Shown: positions 1 through 8,890 of the stretch, piece by piece
Numbering within the stretch: the stretch's first letter is position 1
Layout of the letters: every line of letters starts with the position of its first letter
NCBI RefSeq assembly: GCF_000742135.1
Contig: NZ_KN046818.1
Span: forward strand, 3,105,447-3,169,446
Length of the DNA stretch: 64,000 nt
Origin: Klebsiella pneumoniae
GTDB taxonomy: Bacteria; Pseudomonadota; Gammaproteobacteria; Enterobacterales; Enterobacteriaceae
Reading direction: 5' to 3'
Position numbers and translations under genes: made by a program
The notes under the pieces: model-generated
Databases searched by the model: none
Told to the model about the DNA's origin: nothing
Seen by the model: the letters and a program-made list of their open reading frames with translations, nothing else

Positions 1-36
1 CGATACGTTGGTGAAACGTGTTGATAAAACAGAATT

Positions 37-156
37 TGCCTGGCGGCACTAGCGCGGTGGTCCCACCTGACCCCATGCCGAACTCAGAAGTGAAACGCCG
101 TAGCGCCGATGGTAGTGTGGGGTCTCCCCATGTGAGAGTAGGGAACTGCCAGGCAT
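37..156 (+). rRNA. rrf: 5S ribosomal RNA, first copy
   Basis: This 120-nt 5S rRNA starts at TGCCTGGCGG and ends at TGCCAGGCAT, with the canonical internal block of gamma-proteobacterial 5S (ACCCCATGCCGAACTCAGAA). The 36 bases before it are the 23S-5S spacer; no 23S sequence is in the window. Together with the following tRNA-Thr and second 5S gene it matches the distal end of the E. coli rrnD operon (5S, thrV, 5S), so it is the operon's first 5S copy. It differs from the second copy at a few positions, including a paired change in the terminal helix. Confidence 0.97.
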
Positions 157-168
157 CAAATTTAGCGT

Positions 169-244
169 GCTGATATGGCTCAGTTGGTAGAGCGCACCCT
201 TGGTAAGGGTGAGGTCCCCAGTTCGACTCTGGGTATCAGCACCA
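169..244 (+). tRNA. thrV: tRNA-Thr (anticodon GGT)
   Basis: A 76-nt tRNA including an encoded CCA. The acceptor strands GCTGATA and TATCAGC pair, the T arm contains GTTCGACTC, and the anticodon loop CTTGGTAA is closed by ACCC and GGGT, giving anticodon GGT for threonine ACC/ACU codons. It lies between two 5S genes and is presumably processed from the rRNA transcript, as thrV is in E. coli rrnD. Confidence 0.97.
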
Positions 245-280
245 CTTTTTAGGTTAAAGTTCGGCACGTTGTAAAGAATT

Positions 281-400
281 TGCCTGGCGACAATAGCGCG
301 GCGGTCCCACCTGACCCCATGCCGAACTCAGAAGTGAAACGTCGTAGCGCCGATGGTAGTGTGGGGTCTCCCCATGTGAGAGTAGGGAATCGCCAGGCAT
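281..400 (+). rRNA. rrf: 5S ribosomal RNA, second copy
   Basis: Second 120-nt 5S gene, from TGCCTGGCGA to CGCCAGGCAT. It differs from the first copy near the 5' end (GACAAT against GCACT T context), at one base of GGCGG, at one base near the middle (AACGTCG against AACGCCG) and at two bases near the 3' end. The changes at the two ends convert one terminal-helix pair from G-C to A-U and another from G-U to G-C, so the fold is kept. It is the last gene of the rRNA operon and is followed directly by a strong terminator. Confidence 0.97.
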
Positions 401-406
401 CAAATA

Positions 407-446
407 AAGCAAAAGGCCCAGTCGAAAGACTGGGCCTTTTGCTTTT
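407..446 (+). terminator. rRNA operon terminator T1
   Basis: Long GC-rich hairpin (AAGGCCCAGTC, loop GAAA, GACTGGGCCTT) followed by TTGCTTTTG. It sits seven bases after the second 5S gene and is the typical rrn T1 terminator. Confidence 0.93.
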
Positions 447-577
447 GTGTTATCTGTTGTTTGCCGATGAGCTTCTTTGCTGCCCAGGGAGAATCTAACT
501 GGCATCGATATGAATGTTGCGCAGCAACGGTCCGGAGAGAGGGAAAGGACGTTCGCCATCATTGCTCACCATCAGAG

Positions 578-612
578 TAAAGGCCCGCTCTTCGACCGGG
601 CCTTTGGTGTTT
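578..612 (+). terminator. rRNA operon terminator T2
   Basis: Second hairpin AAAGGCCCG - CTCTTCGAC - CGGGCCTTT followed by GGTGTTTG, about 130 bases after T1. Tandem terminators are usual at the end of rrn operons. The interval between them and the rest of the gap to yhdV (447-577 and 613-762) shows no gene I can support. Confidence 0.85.
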
Positions 613-762
613 GTTGGTTCTGAACCCTGAATCTGAAAAGTTTGCCGATAGCGATGGACGGCTCATTGCCAGCGGTCTCTGGCAACAACAACGGCTAAGA
701 AAGCTGGCGAACTATCGTCAGGAAGAGCCTGAATGATCGCTTACTTTGGGGAATGGAGTGGA

Positions 763-791
763 GCAGATACAGGGGATATACCTGTATCTGC
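763..791. repeat. Perfect 11-bp inverted repeat downstream of yhdV
   Basis: GCAGATACAGG and CCTGTATCTGC form a perfect 11-bp stem with a 7-base loop. It lies 16 bases past the stop codon of yhdV, so it would form at the 3' end of that minus-strand mRNA. There is no U tract on either side, so it is either a weak terminator or a 3'-stabilising hairpin. Confidence 0.6.
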
Positions 792-806
792 GGTTGGGGA
801 AGCGAT

Positions 807-1028
807 CTAGCGGGTCAGAGCAACGATCCCTAACGTGAGGCCGGCTACCGCGGCCGCACCCCCGGCGATTGCGCCTGCGGTTTCCCAGTTGTCTTCTGTT
901 GTGCCTTTCATACAGGTATTGGTATGGACTAAGCGGCCTTGCGAGTCATAAACCGGTACGCAGGAAGAGTTATGGGCACAGCCTGCCAGCAGAGAGGCCA
1001 GCAGCGCCACGATTAAATACTTTTTCAT
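807..1028 (-). CDS. yhdV: Small lipoprotein YhdV
   Basis: A 73-residue protein with a lipoprotein signal: Met-Lys-Lys, a hydrophobic stretch, then the lipobox LLAGC, giving an acylated Cys at residue 16. The mature part has a conserved segment with two further Cys (around CVPVYDSQG and NTCMKGTTEDNW) and ends in a Gly/Ala-rich hydrophobic helix (residues about 51-70), a glycine-zipper look. It matches E. coli YhdV in length and sequence, and as there it lies just downstream of acrF on the same strand. The function is not established. It is separated from acrF by a terminator and about 290 bases, so it probably has its own promoter. Confidence 0.88.
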   Translation of the reverse strand: MKKYLIVALLASLLAGCAHNSSCVPVYDSQGRLVHTNTCMKGTTEDNWETAGAIAGGAAAVAGLTLGIVALTR

Positions 1029-1277
1029 GATATTACCTCTGGATAATCCGCTGGGTTGTACTGAAAGCCAGTGCAGAACGGAATGGCTTATTTTATCACC
1101 GCGAATTGTCCGGGCCGGAGGCCGAAATCATCTCAATATATGAGCCGCGTAAATATCGTGAAGATAAGCCCGGGAATATGCAGAAAAGATGGAGAGAAAG
1201 ATTGTGATTCAGCGATGCTGCGTGCGATGGCGGTTGCCAGACTGTGGCGCGTTTAGCTGGCTGCCAATATTGCATGC

Positions 1278-1304
1278 GAAAAAAAGCGCCCGCAAGGGGC
1301 GCCT
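1278..1304 (-). terminator. acrEF operon terminator
   Basis: Read on the minus strand: GCGCCC - CTTGC - GGGCGC followed by seven T. It begins about 17 bases after the acrF stop and ends the acrE-acrF transcript. Confidence 0.9.
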
Positions 1305-1320
1305 TCAAGACATAGCCGAG

Positions 1321-4300
1321 TTATTCAGCGTGCCGGGTAAAGCGTCGTCTAACGACCACGAAGAACACCGGAACAAAGAAGATCGCCAGCAGCGTCGCGG
1401 TCAGCATCCCGCCCATCACGCCGGTGCCAACCGCATTCTGCGCCCCGCTGCCGGCACCATGGCTAATCACCAGCGGCATGACCCCGAGAATAAAGGCCAG
1501 AGAGGTCATCAGAATAGGCCGCAGGCGCATCCGCGATGCCTCCAGCGTGGCCTCAATGATCCCTTTCCCTTCTTTCTCCATCAGATCCTTGGCGAACTCG
1601 ACGATCAGGATCGCATTCTTGGCCGACAAACCGATCGTGGTCAAGAGTCCGACCTGGAAGTAAACGTCATTATTCAGCCCACGCAGCGTGGCGGCTAACA
1701 GCGCGCCAATGACCCCCAGCGGAACCACTAACATGACTGAGAAGGGGATCGACCAGCTCTCATACAGCGCCGCCAGACACAGGAAGACGACGATCAGCGA
1801 GATGGCATAGAGCGCAGGCGCCTGGTTGCCGGAGAGCCGTTCCTGGTAAGACATCCCGGTCCAGTCATAACCGATGCCGCTCGGCAGTTTACTGGCCAGC
1901 GTTTCCATCAGCGCCATGGCTTCCCCGGTACTTTTGCCTGGCGAAGCTTCACCGAGGATCTCCATAGATGGCAACCCATTGTAGCGCTCCAGGCGCGGCG
2001 AGCCATATATCCAGCGTGAAGTGACAAAGGCGGAGAACGGCACCATTTCGCCGTTGGCGCTACGAACATACATGTTGTTAATGTCGCTCGGCAGCATACG
2101 GAAGTGGGCATCAGCCTGAACGTACACTTTTTTCACGCGGCCGCGGTCAATAAAGTCATTGACGTAGTATCCGCCCAGCGCGGCTGATATCGTTTCATTG
2201 ATATCGGAGAGCGATACGCCCAGCGCCTGCGCTTTTTCCTGATCGACATCCAGTTTGAACTGAGGGGTATCTTCCAGCCCATTAGGGCGTACCCGAACCA
2301 GCTGATCCGGATGCTGTTTCACCATGCCAAGCAGTTGATTGCGCGCCTGGGTCAGAGCGGTATGACCGAGTCCGCCCTGGTCGATCAGTTCAAAGTCGAA
2401 GCCGGTGGCGGTACCCAGCTCAATAATGGCTGGCATGTTGAACGGGAAAACCATGGCGTCTTTGATCTGGCTAAAGGCTACGGTGGCCCGCTTGATGATG
2501 GACTCCACGTTGTTTTCATCACCGCTACGCGCTTCCCAGGGTTTCAGGCTGACAAACGCCATGCCGGAGTTTTGCCCCTGGCCGCTGAAGCTGAAGCCGT
2601 TAACGGTAAAGACGCTTTCAACATTGGCCTTCTCGTTATGCAGATAGTAGTCGGTTACGGTATCCAGCACCTTCTGCGTGCGCTCCTGGGTCGCGCCGGA
2701 AGGCAGCTGGATCATGGTCAGGAAGACGCCTTGATCCTCGTCGGGCAGAAAGGACGTGGGCAAACGCATGAACAACACGGCCATCCCCACGACTATCACC
2801 AGGTAGATCACCAGATAACGGCCTGTTCCACGCAGAATGCCGCTAACGCTGTTGGTATAGTGATTGACGCTCTGGTCAAAGCGGGCGTTAAACCAGCCGA
2901 AAAATCCTTTTTTCTCATGGTGTTCGGCTGAGGCTGGCTTCAACAACGTGGCGCAGAGCGCCGGCGTCAGTACCAGCGCAACCAGCACGGAGAGCGCCAT
3001 GGCGGAGACGATGGTGATTGAAAACTGACGATAAATCGCGCCGGTTGAGCCGCCGAAAAAGGCCATCGGGACAAATACTGCGGAGAGCACCATGGCGATA
3101 CCCACCAGCGCTCCCTGGATCTGCGACATAGATTTTTCCGTCGCTTCTTTTGGCGAGAGCTTCTCCTCAACCATCACACGTTCGACGTTTTCCACTACTA
3201 CGATAGCGTCATCGACCAGCAGACCTATCGCCAACACCATGCCAAACATTGTCAGCGTGTTGATGGAGTAGCCAAACATCGACAATACCGCGAAGGTTCC
3301 CAACAGCACCACGGGTACGGCAATGGTTGGAATGAGCGTTGCGCGCATGTTCTGCAGGAACAGATACATGACAAGAAAGACGAGAATAATTGCTTCAAAA
3401 AGCGTTTTGACCACTTCGTGAATGGAGATTTTGACGAAAGGGGTCGTATCATACGGATAGACCACCTTCATCCCCTGAGGGAAGTAGGGCTGCAGCTCGG
3501 CCAGCTTCGCTTTAATCGCGGTGGCGGTATCCAGGGCGTTGGCGCCGGTCGCAAGCTTAATACCCAGACCAGAGGCAGGTTTACCGTTAATTCTGGCGAC
3601 AACGTTATAGTTCTCTCCCCCCAGCTCAATGCGGGCGACGTCTTTCAGATGGACGACAGAGCCATCGGCGTTGACCCGCAGCGTGACCTTGCCAAACTCC
3701 TGCGGATCTTTGAGCCGCGTCTGAGCGATGATTGACGCGTTCAACTGCTGGCCTTTCAGCGCTGGCGTACCGCCGAGCTGACCCGCGGCGATCTGATCGT
3801 TCTGGACCTGCAGCGCATTGATGACGTCCACCGGCGTCAGGTTGTATTTATTCAGCAGGTTGCCATCCAGCCAGACGCGCATAGCGTACTGCGCGCCGAA
3901 CAGCTGCACATCGCCCACGCCGTTGAGGCGGCTAATAGGATCTTTGACATTGGAGGCAACATAGTCAGAAATATCGTCCTGGGTGGTGGTCGGGTTATCA
4001 GAGATAAAGCCGGCGACCAACAGGAAGCTGCTACTGGATTTCTCGACGCTAATCCCTTGCTGCTGTACTTCCTGGGGCAGCAGCGGCGTGGCCAGCTGCA
4101 GTTTGTTTTGCACCTGTACCTGGGCAATATCGGGATCGGTACCCGATTTAAAGGTGAGCGTAATGGTTACCGAACCGGCAGAGTCGCTGGTCGACGACAT
4201 ATACATCAGATTGTCGATGCCGTTCATATTCTGCTCGATAACCTGAGTGACCGTATCCTGTACGGTCTGGGCATCTGCACCGGGGTAGGTGGCGGAGATC

Positions 4301-4431
4301 GCTACCGCAGGAGGGGCGATTGTCGGGTACTGAGCTATCGGCAGCTGCAGGATGGCCAGGCCGCCGGCAATCATCATAATGATGGCCAGCACCCAGGCGA
4401 AGACCGGTCGATGAATAAAAAACTTAGACAT
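1321..4431 (-). CDS. acrF: RND multidrug efflux transporter AcrF
   Basis: Inner-membrane proton/drug antiporter of the HAE1 RND family, 1036 residues, usual family length. It starts with the characteristic N-terminus ([16 protein letters not shown]) and keeps the duplicated layout of two 6-helix bundles with two large periplasmic loops. TM4 carries the paired aspartates of proton relay ([13 protein letters not shown], near residues 407-408). The short C-terminus ending RRRFTRHAE favours AcrF over AcrB, which carries a longer tail. It is encoded 12 bases after acrE, so the two form an operon for the adaptor and pump; the outer-membrane channel would be TolC, encoded elsewhere. Substrates are expected to be lipophilic drugs and dyes; expression in enterobacteria is usually low. 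Confidence 0.95.
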   Translation of the reverse strand: MSKFFIHRPVFAWVLAIIMMIAGGLAILQLPIAQYPTIAPPAVAISATYPGADAQTVQDTVTQVIEQNMNGIDNLMYMSSTSDSAGSVTITLTFKSGTDPDIAQVQVQNKLQLATPLLPQEVQQQGISVEKSSSSFLLVAGFISDNPTTTQDDISDYVASNVKDPISRLNGVGDVQLFGAQYAMRVWLDGNLLNKYNLTPVDVINALQVQNDQIAAGQLGGTPALKGQQLNASIIAQTRLKDPQEFGKVTLRVNADGSVVHLKDVARIELGGENYNVVARINGKPASGLGIKLATGANALDTATAIKAKLAELQPYFPQGMKVVYPYDTTPFVKISIHEVVKTLFEAIILVFLVMYLFLQNMRATLIPTIAVPVVLLGTFAVLSMFGYSINTLTMFGMVLAIGLLVDDAIVVVENVERVMVEEKLSPKEATEKSMSQIQGALVGIAMVLSAVFVPMAFFGGSTGAIYRQFSITIVSAMALSVLVALVLTPALCATLLKPASAEHHEKKGFFGWFNARFDQSVNHYTNSVSGILRGTGRYLVIYLVIVVGMAVLFMRLPTSFLPDEDQGVFLTMIQLPSGATQERTQKVLDTVTDYYLHNEKANVESVFTVNGFSFSGQGQNSGMAFVSLKPWEARSGDENNVESIIKRATVAFSQIKDAMVFPFNMPAIIELGTATGFDFELIDQGGLGHTALTQARNQLLGMVKQHPDQLVRVRPNGLEDTPQFKLDVDQEKAQALGVSLSDINETISAALGGYYVNDFIDRGRVKKVYVQADAHFRMLPSDINNMYVRSANGEMVPFSAFVTSRWIYGSPRLERYNGLPSMEILGEASPGKSTGEAMALMETLASKLPSGIGYDWTGMSYQERLSGNQAPALYAISLIVVFLCLAALYESWSIPFSVMLVVPLGVIGALLAATLRGLNNDVYFQVGLLTTIGLSAKNAILIVEFAKDLMEKEGKGIIEATLEASRMRLRPILMTSLAFILGVMPLVISHGAGSGAQNAVGTGVMGGMLTATLLAIFFVPVFFVVVRRRFTRHAE

Positions 4432-4443
4432 GGCAGGGTATCC

Positions 4444-5583
4444 TTATTGCACGGCCGGCGCCGCACGCTCCACTTCCGCTTTGACAGTGACGCCTGGACG
4501 GACTTTCTGTAAGCCGCTGACAATCACTTTATCGCCCGGCTTCAGCCCGCTGGTGATGAGCCATTTATCGCCAACGGCCTGAGTCGCGACCACTTCCCGG
4601 GTTTCAACCTGGTTTTTGTCATTCACCAACATCACGGAGGCATCGCCCCGTGGCGTGCGGGTCACCCCTTGCTGCGGTACCAGGATAGCCTGCGGATCGA
4701 CGCCTTCGTCTATGCGAGCGCGGACGAACATCCCTGGCAGCAGGACATGCTGCGGGTTAGGGAAGATAGCGCGCAGAGTAATTGAGCCCGTACTTTCATC
4801 AACAGTGACGTCAGAAAACTGCAGTGAACCTTTGAGCGGATAGGCCTGGCCGTTCTCCATGACCAGCTCAACGCTTTTGGTATCACCGCCGCGCTGCAGG
4901 CTTTCCTGCTTAAGGCGCATGAAGTCATTACTGGACTCCGTCACGTCAACATAGATGGGATCGAGCTGCTGGACGGTAGCCAGGGCATCCGACTGGCCGT
5001 TGGTGACCAGCGCCCCTTCGGTGACGCTCGATTTACCGATGCGCCCGCTAATGGGGGAGGTTACTTTGGTGTAGGCCAGGTTGATACGGGCCGTTTCTAC
5101 GGCAGCTTTGGTGGCGATGACATCGGCATCGGCCTGGCGGGCGGCGGCCACTGCCTGATCGTATTCCTGCTGGCTGATATATTTAGTACCCAGCAGTGGA
5201 ACGTAGCGTTTCACCGTCAAATGGGCGATAGCGGCCGCGGCTTCGGCTTTGGCCTCATCGCCTTTGGCGCTGTTCCACGCCGCCTGGTAGGTCGCCGGAT
5301 CGATCTGATAGAGCGACTGGCCTGCTTCGACATCACTTCCTTCAACAAAGTTACGCTTCAGGATGATACCGCTCACCTGGGGGCGGACTTCCGCTACGCG
5401 AAAAGCAGAGGTTCGGCCCGGCAGTTCGGTGGTGACTGATAGCGGCGCGCTGTTCACGACATGGACCGTCACCTGCGGCGCCTGCGCATGGGGTTGCTGG
5501 TTGTCAGAATTATCGCAACCGGTTAGCAATAAGGCCGAGATAATTAAACCGGATAAAAGTGTCACTCTGGCGTGAGTCGTCAT
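4444..5583 (-). CDS. acrE: RND efflux periplasmic adaptor AcrE
   Basis: Membrane-fusion protein of 379 residues that bridges AcrF and the outer-membrane channel. It has a lipoprotein signal with lipobox LLTG-Cys23, a barrel-sandwich/lipoyl half (VRPQVSGIILKRNFVEGSDV), a central alpha-helical hairpin (about residues 100-170, rich in Ala/Glu/Lys), the second lipoyl half (VTSPISGRIG) and C-terminal beta-barrel and membrane-proximal domains. It is first in the acrEF operon and divergent from acrS. The length and sequence agree with E. coli AcrE and distinguish it from AcrA by context. Regulation is likely from the 378-base divergent region. Confidence 0.95.
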   Translation of the reverse strand: MTTHARVTLLSGLIISALLLTGCDNSDNQQPHAQAPQVTVHVVNSAPLSVTTELPGRTSAFRVAEVRPQVSGIILKRNFVEGSDVEAGQSLYQIDPATYQAAWNSAKGDEAKAEAAAAIAHLTVKRYVPLLGTKYISQQEYDQAVAAARQADADVIATKAAVETARINLAYTKVTSPISGRIGKSSVTEGALVTNGQSDALATVQQLDPIYVDVTESSNDFMRLKQESLQRGGDTKSVELVMENGQAYPLKGSLQFSDVTVDESTGSITLRAIFPNPQHVLLPGMFVRARIDEGVDPQAILVPQQGVTRTPRGDASVMLVNDKNQVETREVVATQAVGDKWLITSGLKPGDKVIVSGLQKVRPGVTVKAEVERAAPAVQ

Positions 5584-5961
5584 GGCGGTTCCTTATAGAT
5601 TACGTACCCAATCAGGCGGCGAATCTGTGAAAGAAAGAGGGAATCAAAAAGCAGTTTGCCATCCTACAAATAAACGCCGTTGGATGTAAGAGATACTTAT
5701 TTTTAAGCAATCAGCAAGGCACGCAAAAACAAAAAAATGGTCACTGTAGTATTGCGATTTATCGCAATTGTAAAAGTTGATAAATAGACATTATTTCAGT
5801 GAATGTATTTTTCGGTGATATTCACTTGAATAATTAATTCTCTTTTCTCATCAGGATTAACTTGTCTGCATTTTTGCTAAATAATACTTCATGGCAAATG
5901 CTAGATTAATTCTAATTAAGAATATCCTATATTATCTGCTTATCGGGAAGTGGGGCCTTGT
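5584..5961. promoter_or_regulatory. Divergent acrE/acrS control region
   Basis: This AT-rich interval holds the promoters of acrE (leftward) and acrS (rightward). A perfect 8-bp inverted repeat, ATTGCGAT-TT-ATCGCAAT, lies at 5751-5768 close to its middle; it is a reasonable candidate operator for AcrS or another regulator, but it does not resemble the AcrR operator as I know it. No small gene is evident. Confidence 0.55.
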
Positions 5962-6615
5962 ATGGCAAGAAAAACAAAAGAAGAGGCGCAGCGCACGCGG
6001 CAGCTCCTGATTGAGTCCGCAATCCAGCAGTTCGCCCTGCGCGGAGTAACCAACACCACCCTGACGGATATCGCCGATGCGGCGGGAGTGACTCGCGGCG
6101 CGGTGTACTGGCATTTTGCCAGTAAGACGGAGCTGTTTAATGAAATGTGGCAGCAGCAGCCGCCGCTTAGAGATTTGATTCAGCCCAGTCAGGCCATAGA
6201 GTACGAACATGAGCCGCTAAATGCTTTACGCGAGCGGTTTATTGCAGGCCTGCGCTATATTGCTGCGAATCCTCGACAGCGCGCTCTGATGCAAATTCTT
6301 TATCAGCGCTGTGAGTTTTCCAGTGATATGCTTTCGGAATACGAAATTCGCCAACGTATTGGTTTTAATTATTCACTCATTGGCGGCATCCTGCAGTGCT
6401 GCGTGCGTAACAATATATTGCCAGCCGAAACAAACATTGAGATGATATTAATTGTTTTACACAGTGCTTTTTCCGGGCTGATTAAAAACTGGCTGCTCGA
6501 TCCGCAACGCTTCGATCTTTATCAGCAGGCGCCTGCGCTGGTGGATAATATAATGGCGGTGGTCTGTGCTGCGCGTTTATCGGGAGGGTCTGCGCTACGG
6601 CTGGTGAATCAGTAA
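5962..6615 (+). CDS. acrS: TetR-family repressor AcrS (EnvR)
   Basis: Transcriptional repressor of 217 residues. The N-terminal TetR DNA-binding domain is clear: MARKTKEEAQRTRQLL, then the helix-turn-helix DIADAAGVTRGAVYWHFASKTELF at about residues 33-56. The C-terminal two thirds is the ligand-binding dimer domain typical of AcrR/AcrS/MexZ relatives. I start it at the ATG at 5962, which gives the family N-terminus and follows GGGAAGTGGGG; an in-frame GTG 12 bases upstream is less likely. It is divergent from acrEF. In E. coli AcrS represses acrAB and is linked to acrEF control. The mobile element begins 20 bases after its stop codon. Confidence 0.93.
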   Translation: MARKTKEEAQRTRQLLIESAIQQFALRGVTNTTLTDIADAAGVTRGAVYWHFASKTELFNEMWQQQPPLRDLIQPSQAIEYEHEPLNALRERFIAGLRYIAANPRQRALMQILYQRCEFSSDMLSEYEIRQRIGFNYSLIGGILQCCVRNNILPAETNIEMILIVLHSAFSGLIKNWLLDPQRFDLYQQAPALVDNIMAVVCAARLSGGSALRLVNQ

Positions 6616-6634
6616 TGAGTTCTGTTGGTGCAGA

Positions 6635-6713
6635 TAATAAAAAGGCGCTTCCCCATGCCGAAGAGCGCCTTTTATATCAAGCAAGCAACTGACTAGTATC
6701 AGTTCATGCCGTA
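6635..6713. repeat. attL: left junction repeat with fis-type terminator
   Basis: Left copy of the att repeat. A 35-bp identical block holds the hairpin GGCGCT - TCCCCATGCCGAAG - AGCGCC flanked by A5 and T4, a bidirectional terminator that also serves acrS. After about 22 bases with eight mismatches there is an 18-bp identical block, GTATCAGTTCATGCCGTA, whose reverse complement is the last four codons and stop of fis (Tyr-Gly-Met-Asn-stop). This detached fis 3' end marks the insertion junction. Confidence 0.88.
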
Positions 6714-6776
6714 CTGTCATATTAGCTGTTTTCATGCTTTTAGATGATTTTAATATTCATATAATAATCAATGTGT

Positions 6777-6865
6777 TGTATAAATTCATGCCTGTATATT
6801 GTTCCAGTGTTTTTCTTTGTTTATGCTATTATGCAAGCAATTCTGTATAAACATTTGTATAAACA
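6777..6865 (+). repeat. Arm-type repeats at the left end
   Basis: Two direct copies of TGTATAAACA at 6844-6853 and 6856-6865, 12 bases apart start to start, plus a weaker copy TGTATAAATT at 6777-6786. The same pair with the same 12-base spacing occurs beside the right junction. Repeats like this at both ends of an element, next to int, are most simply integrase arm-binding sites. They lie between attL and the int start and therefore also overlap the int promoter region. Confidence 0.65.
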
Positions 6866-6883
6866 CTTTGGGCTGGGTGGTCT

Positions 6884-8104
6884 ATGGCTGGCGAACTTAA
6901 CAAACTGAGCGACAGGAAGTTAAAGGGATTACATGGTATCCCGGCCAGTAAGATTGAGTTCTATGCTGATGGTGCCGGGCTGAGCGCCAAGGTAACTAAA
7001 GCTGGTGGTATTAGCTGGGTGTTTACTTACCGACTCGACGGGCAGAAGCTGCATCGTCTTACTCTGGGACGATACCCGGATATGAGCCTCAAAGAGGCCC
7101 GTTCTTCGCGTGATAAATGCCGCCAATGGCTGGCCTCAGGTAAAGATCCAAAGCACCAGTTGGCGCTGACCACTCAGGAAACGCTTAAACCGGTCACTGT
7201 TAAGGAAGCTATAGAATACTGGATACGCGAATATGCAGAAGAGAACCGCGCGAATGTTGAACGGCACAAAGCGGAGCTGCGAAAACACATTTATCCTTAT
7301 ATAGGGAAAATGGCGCTCGCTGACTGTGAAACACGATACTGGCTTGACTGCTTTGACAGGATGAAAAAGAAAACTCCAGTCGCCGCAGGTTATGTGTTCC
7401 AGATGTGCAAACAAGCCCTGAAATTCTGCCGGGTTCGTCGCTATGCTGTGAGTACCGCGCTTGAAGATTTAACAATTCCAGATGTCGGTAAAAAACAGGC
7501 AAAAAAAGACCGGGTATTAAACGATAAAGAGGCTGGCGATTTATGGGCTGCCATTTCCTCTGGCACTTGCTTCATGCCTTACTACACCAGGCTACTGACA
7601 ATCTTAATGGTGTTTGGGTGCCGAACGCAGGAGGCCAGGCTATCAGAGTGGAGTGAATGGGATATGGATGCCTGGGTCTGGACAGTTCCCAAAGAGCACA
7701 GCAAGGGCGGCGAGAAGATTGTAAGACCTGTGCCGGATGCCATGCGCAAATTCATTGAAATACTGCATGATGAAACGAAACGATCCGGCCTTTTGCTTGG
7801 GTCGGTTAAAGGCAGTGAAGCGGTAAGTCAGTGGGGCCGCGGTGTTTATAAAAAGCTGGGGCATTCTGAACCATGGACACTGCACGATCTAAGACGAACT
7901 TTAGCAACGCATATGAATAATATGGGTATAGCACCACACGTTGTCGAACAGTTGTTGGGGCACTCAATGCCGGGAGTTATGGCGATTTATAACCGTAGTC
8001 TGTACTTGCCTGAGAAACTGGATGCGTTGAATAAATGGTATGACAGACTTGATATTTTATCAGGTGGATTCACTAACATTGTTTTGTTGAATAGGGCTGA
8101 ATAA
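6884..8104 (+). CDS. int: P4-type tyrosine recombinase (integrase)
   Basis: Site-specific recombinase of 406 residues that integrates and excises the element. The N-terminal DUF4102 arm-binding domain (about residues 1-90, containing FYADGAGLSAKVTKAGGISW and LGRYPDMSLKEAR) is followed by a SAM-like core-binding domain (about 105-200) and the catalytic domain. The catalytic residues are visible: Arg247 (FGCRTQEARLSEW), Lys274 (EHSKGG), His334-x-x-Arg337 (LHDLRRTLATH), His360 (LLGHS) and Tyr369 (MAIYNRS). The ATG at 6884 follows GGGTGG. It is the leftmost element gene and overlaps the next start by one base (TAATG), so the pair is translationally coupled. All catalytic residues are present, so it should be active. 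The att site at fis is inferred. Confidence 0.95.
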   Translation: MAGELNKLSDRKLKGLHGIPASKIEFYADGAGLSAKVTKAGGISWVFTYRLDGQKLHRLTLGRYPDMSLKEARSSRDKCRQWLASGKDPKHQLALTTQETLKPVTVKEAIEYWIREYAEENRANVERHKAELRKHIYPYIGKMALADCETRYWLDCFDRMKKKTPVAAGYVFQMCKQALKFCRVRRYAVSTALEDLTIPDVGKKQAKKDRVLNDKEAGDLWAAISSGTCFMPYYTRLLTILMVFGCRTQEARLSEWSEWDMDAWVWTVPKEHSKGGEKIVRPVPDAMRKFIEILHDETKRSGLLLGSVKGSEAVSQWGRGVYKKLGHSEPWTLHDLRRTLATHMNNMGIAPHVVEQLLGHSMPGVMAIYNRSLYLPEKLDALNKWYDRLDILSGGFTNIVLLNRAE

Positions 8105-8754
8105 TGACTAGTTTTCTAAAATTGGGTATTTTCGAGCGAGAAGCCAAAGCCCCGGAACTCAATATTAAACAACTTGCACTACTTATGTGTGGGGTAGATC
8201 CGACAGTTAAAACTGCTGATATCCCTGAGGCGAAAGTTGAAGCTTACAATATATACTATCGACAACTGAGTAGATGGTTATCAGCATCTAAATTATTTCG
8301 AGGTGGAAACTCAACAGCCTATCCCGCAGACTATATGTTTGCTCTGGCATATCCTCTTATTGATGAAGATATTACACCACAACCCATAAAGGACAGATGC
8401 CTTGCAGCGGTGGCTATAATTGCTAATCAAAACAAAGGAAAAGAGCATCTTTATGCTATGGGAGGGGATGAGCTTTTACAGGTCGGAATTGCATTGAAAA
8501 GCAGCAAACGCGGCTTGCATCGTAAAGAAGATGAAAAGGAATATAATGATAAATTAATGGGGATGCTGGTCAAGCTTATAGCACATAAGATAGGCCATTC
8601 GTTTGGCACCTCTAAAAAACCAAGCATCTCGGCTATTTTAAACGAACTATATAAATTAGCTGATGAGGAAGGTATATCTAAAACTGGATTATCCAAATCA
8701 GCAATATATGATAAAATTCGCAAGGCATTAAATTCGATTTATTATACGGAATGA
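8104..8754 (+). CDS. Unknown 216-aa protein coupled to int
   Basis: I do not recognise this protein. It has 216 residues, is soluble, with no signal peptide or membrane segment. The N-terminal part reads as helical (LNIKQLALLMCGVDP; YNIYYRQLSRWLSASKLF) and the C-terminus (EEGISKTGLSKSAIYDKIRKALNSIYY) resembles a helix-turn-helix, with a Lys-rich segment between (KSSKRGLHRKEDEKEYNDK). Its start overlaps the int stop by one base, so it is made with the integrase. It is clearly more AT-rich than the head genes. Possibilities are an integration/excision accessory factor, a regulator or a host-defence cargo gene; the sequence does not decide. Confidence 0.8.
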   Translation: MTSFLKLGIFEREAKAPELNIKQLALLMCGVDPTVKTADIPEAKVEAYNIYYRQLSRWLSASKLFRGGNSTAYPADYMFALAYPLIDEDITPQPIKDRCLAAVAIIANQNKGKEHLYAMGGDELLQVGIALKSSKRGLHRKEDEKEYNDKLMGMLVKLIAHKIGHSFGTSKKPSISAILNELYKLADEEGISKTGLSKSAIYDKIRKALNSIYYTE

Positions 8755-8830
8755 ATATTATTTTGCAGTGTTAGTGGGTGTTATTTATATTTCATGTGAA
8801 AATACTAATTAATTATATTTGTTGGAGCTT

Positions 8831-8852
8831 TTGGCGATTCTATGATCGCCAA
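8831..8852. repeat. Inverted repeat after the int operon
   Basis: TTGGCGAT - TCTATG - ATCGCCAA, a perfect 8-bp inverted repeat about 75 bases past the int operon. There is no T run after it, so it may be an operator or a weak terminator. Confidence 0.5.
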
Positions 8853-8890
8853 GGAGATTCAATTGTTATATTTGATGTTTATTACAGTTA

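Noticed and set aside
280..562. Open frames over the 5S genes
   Set aside because: These lie on structural RNA and its terminator.
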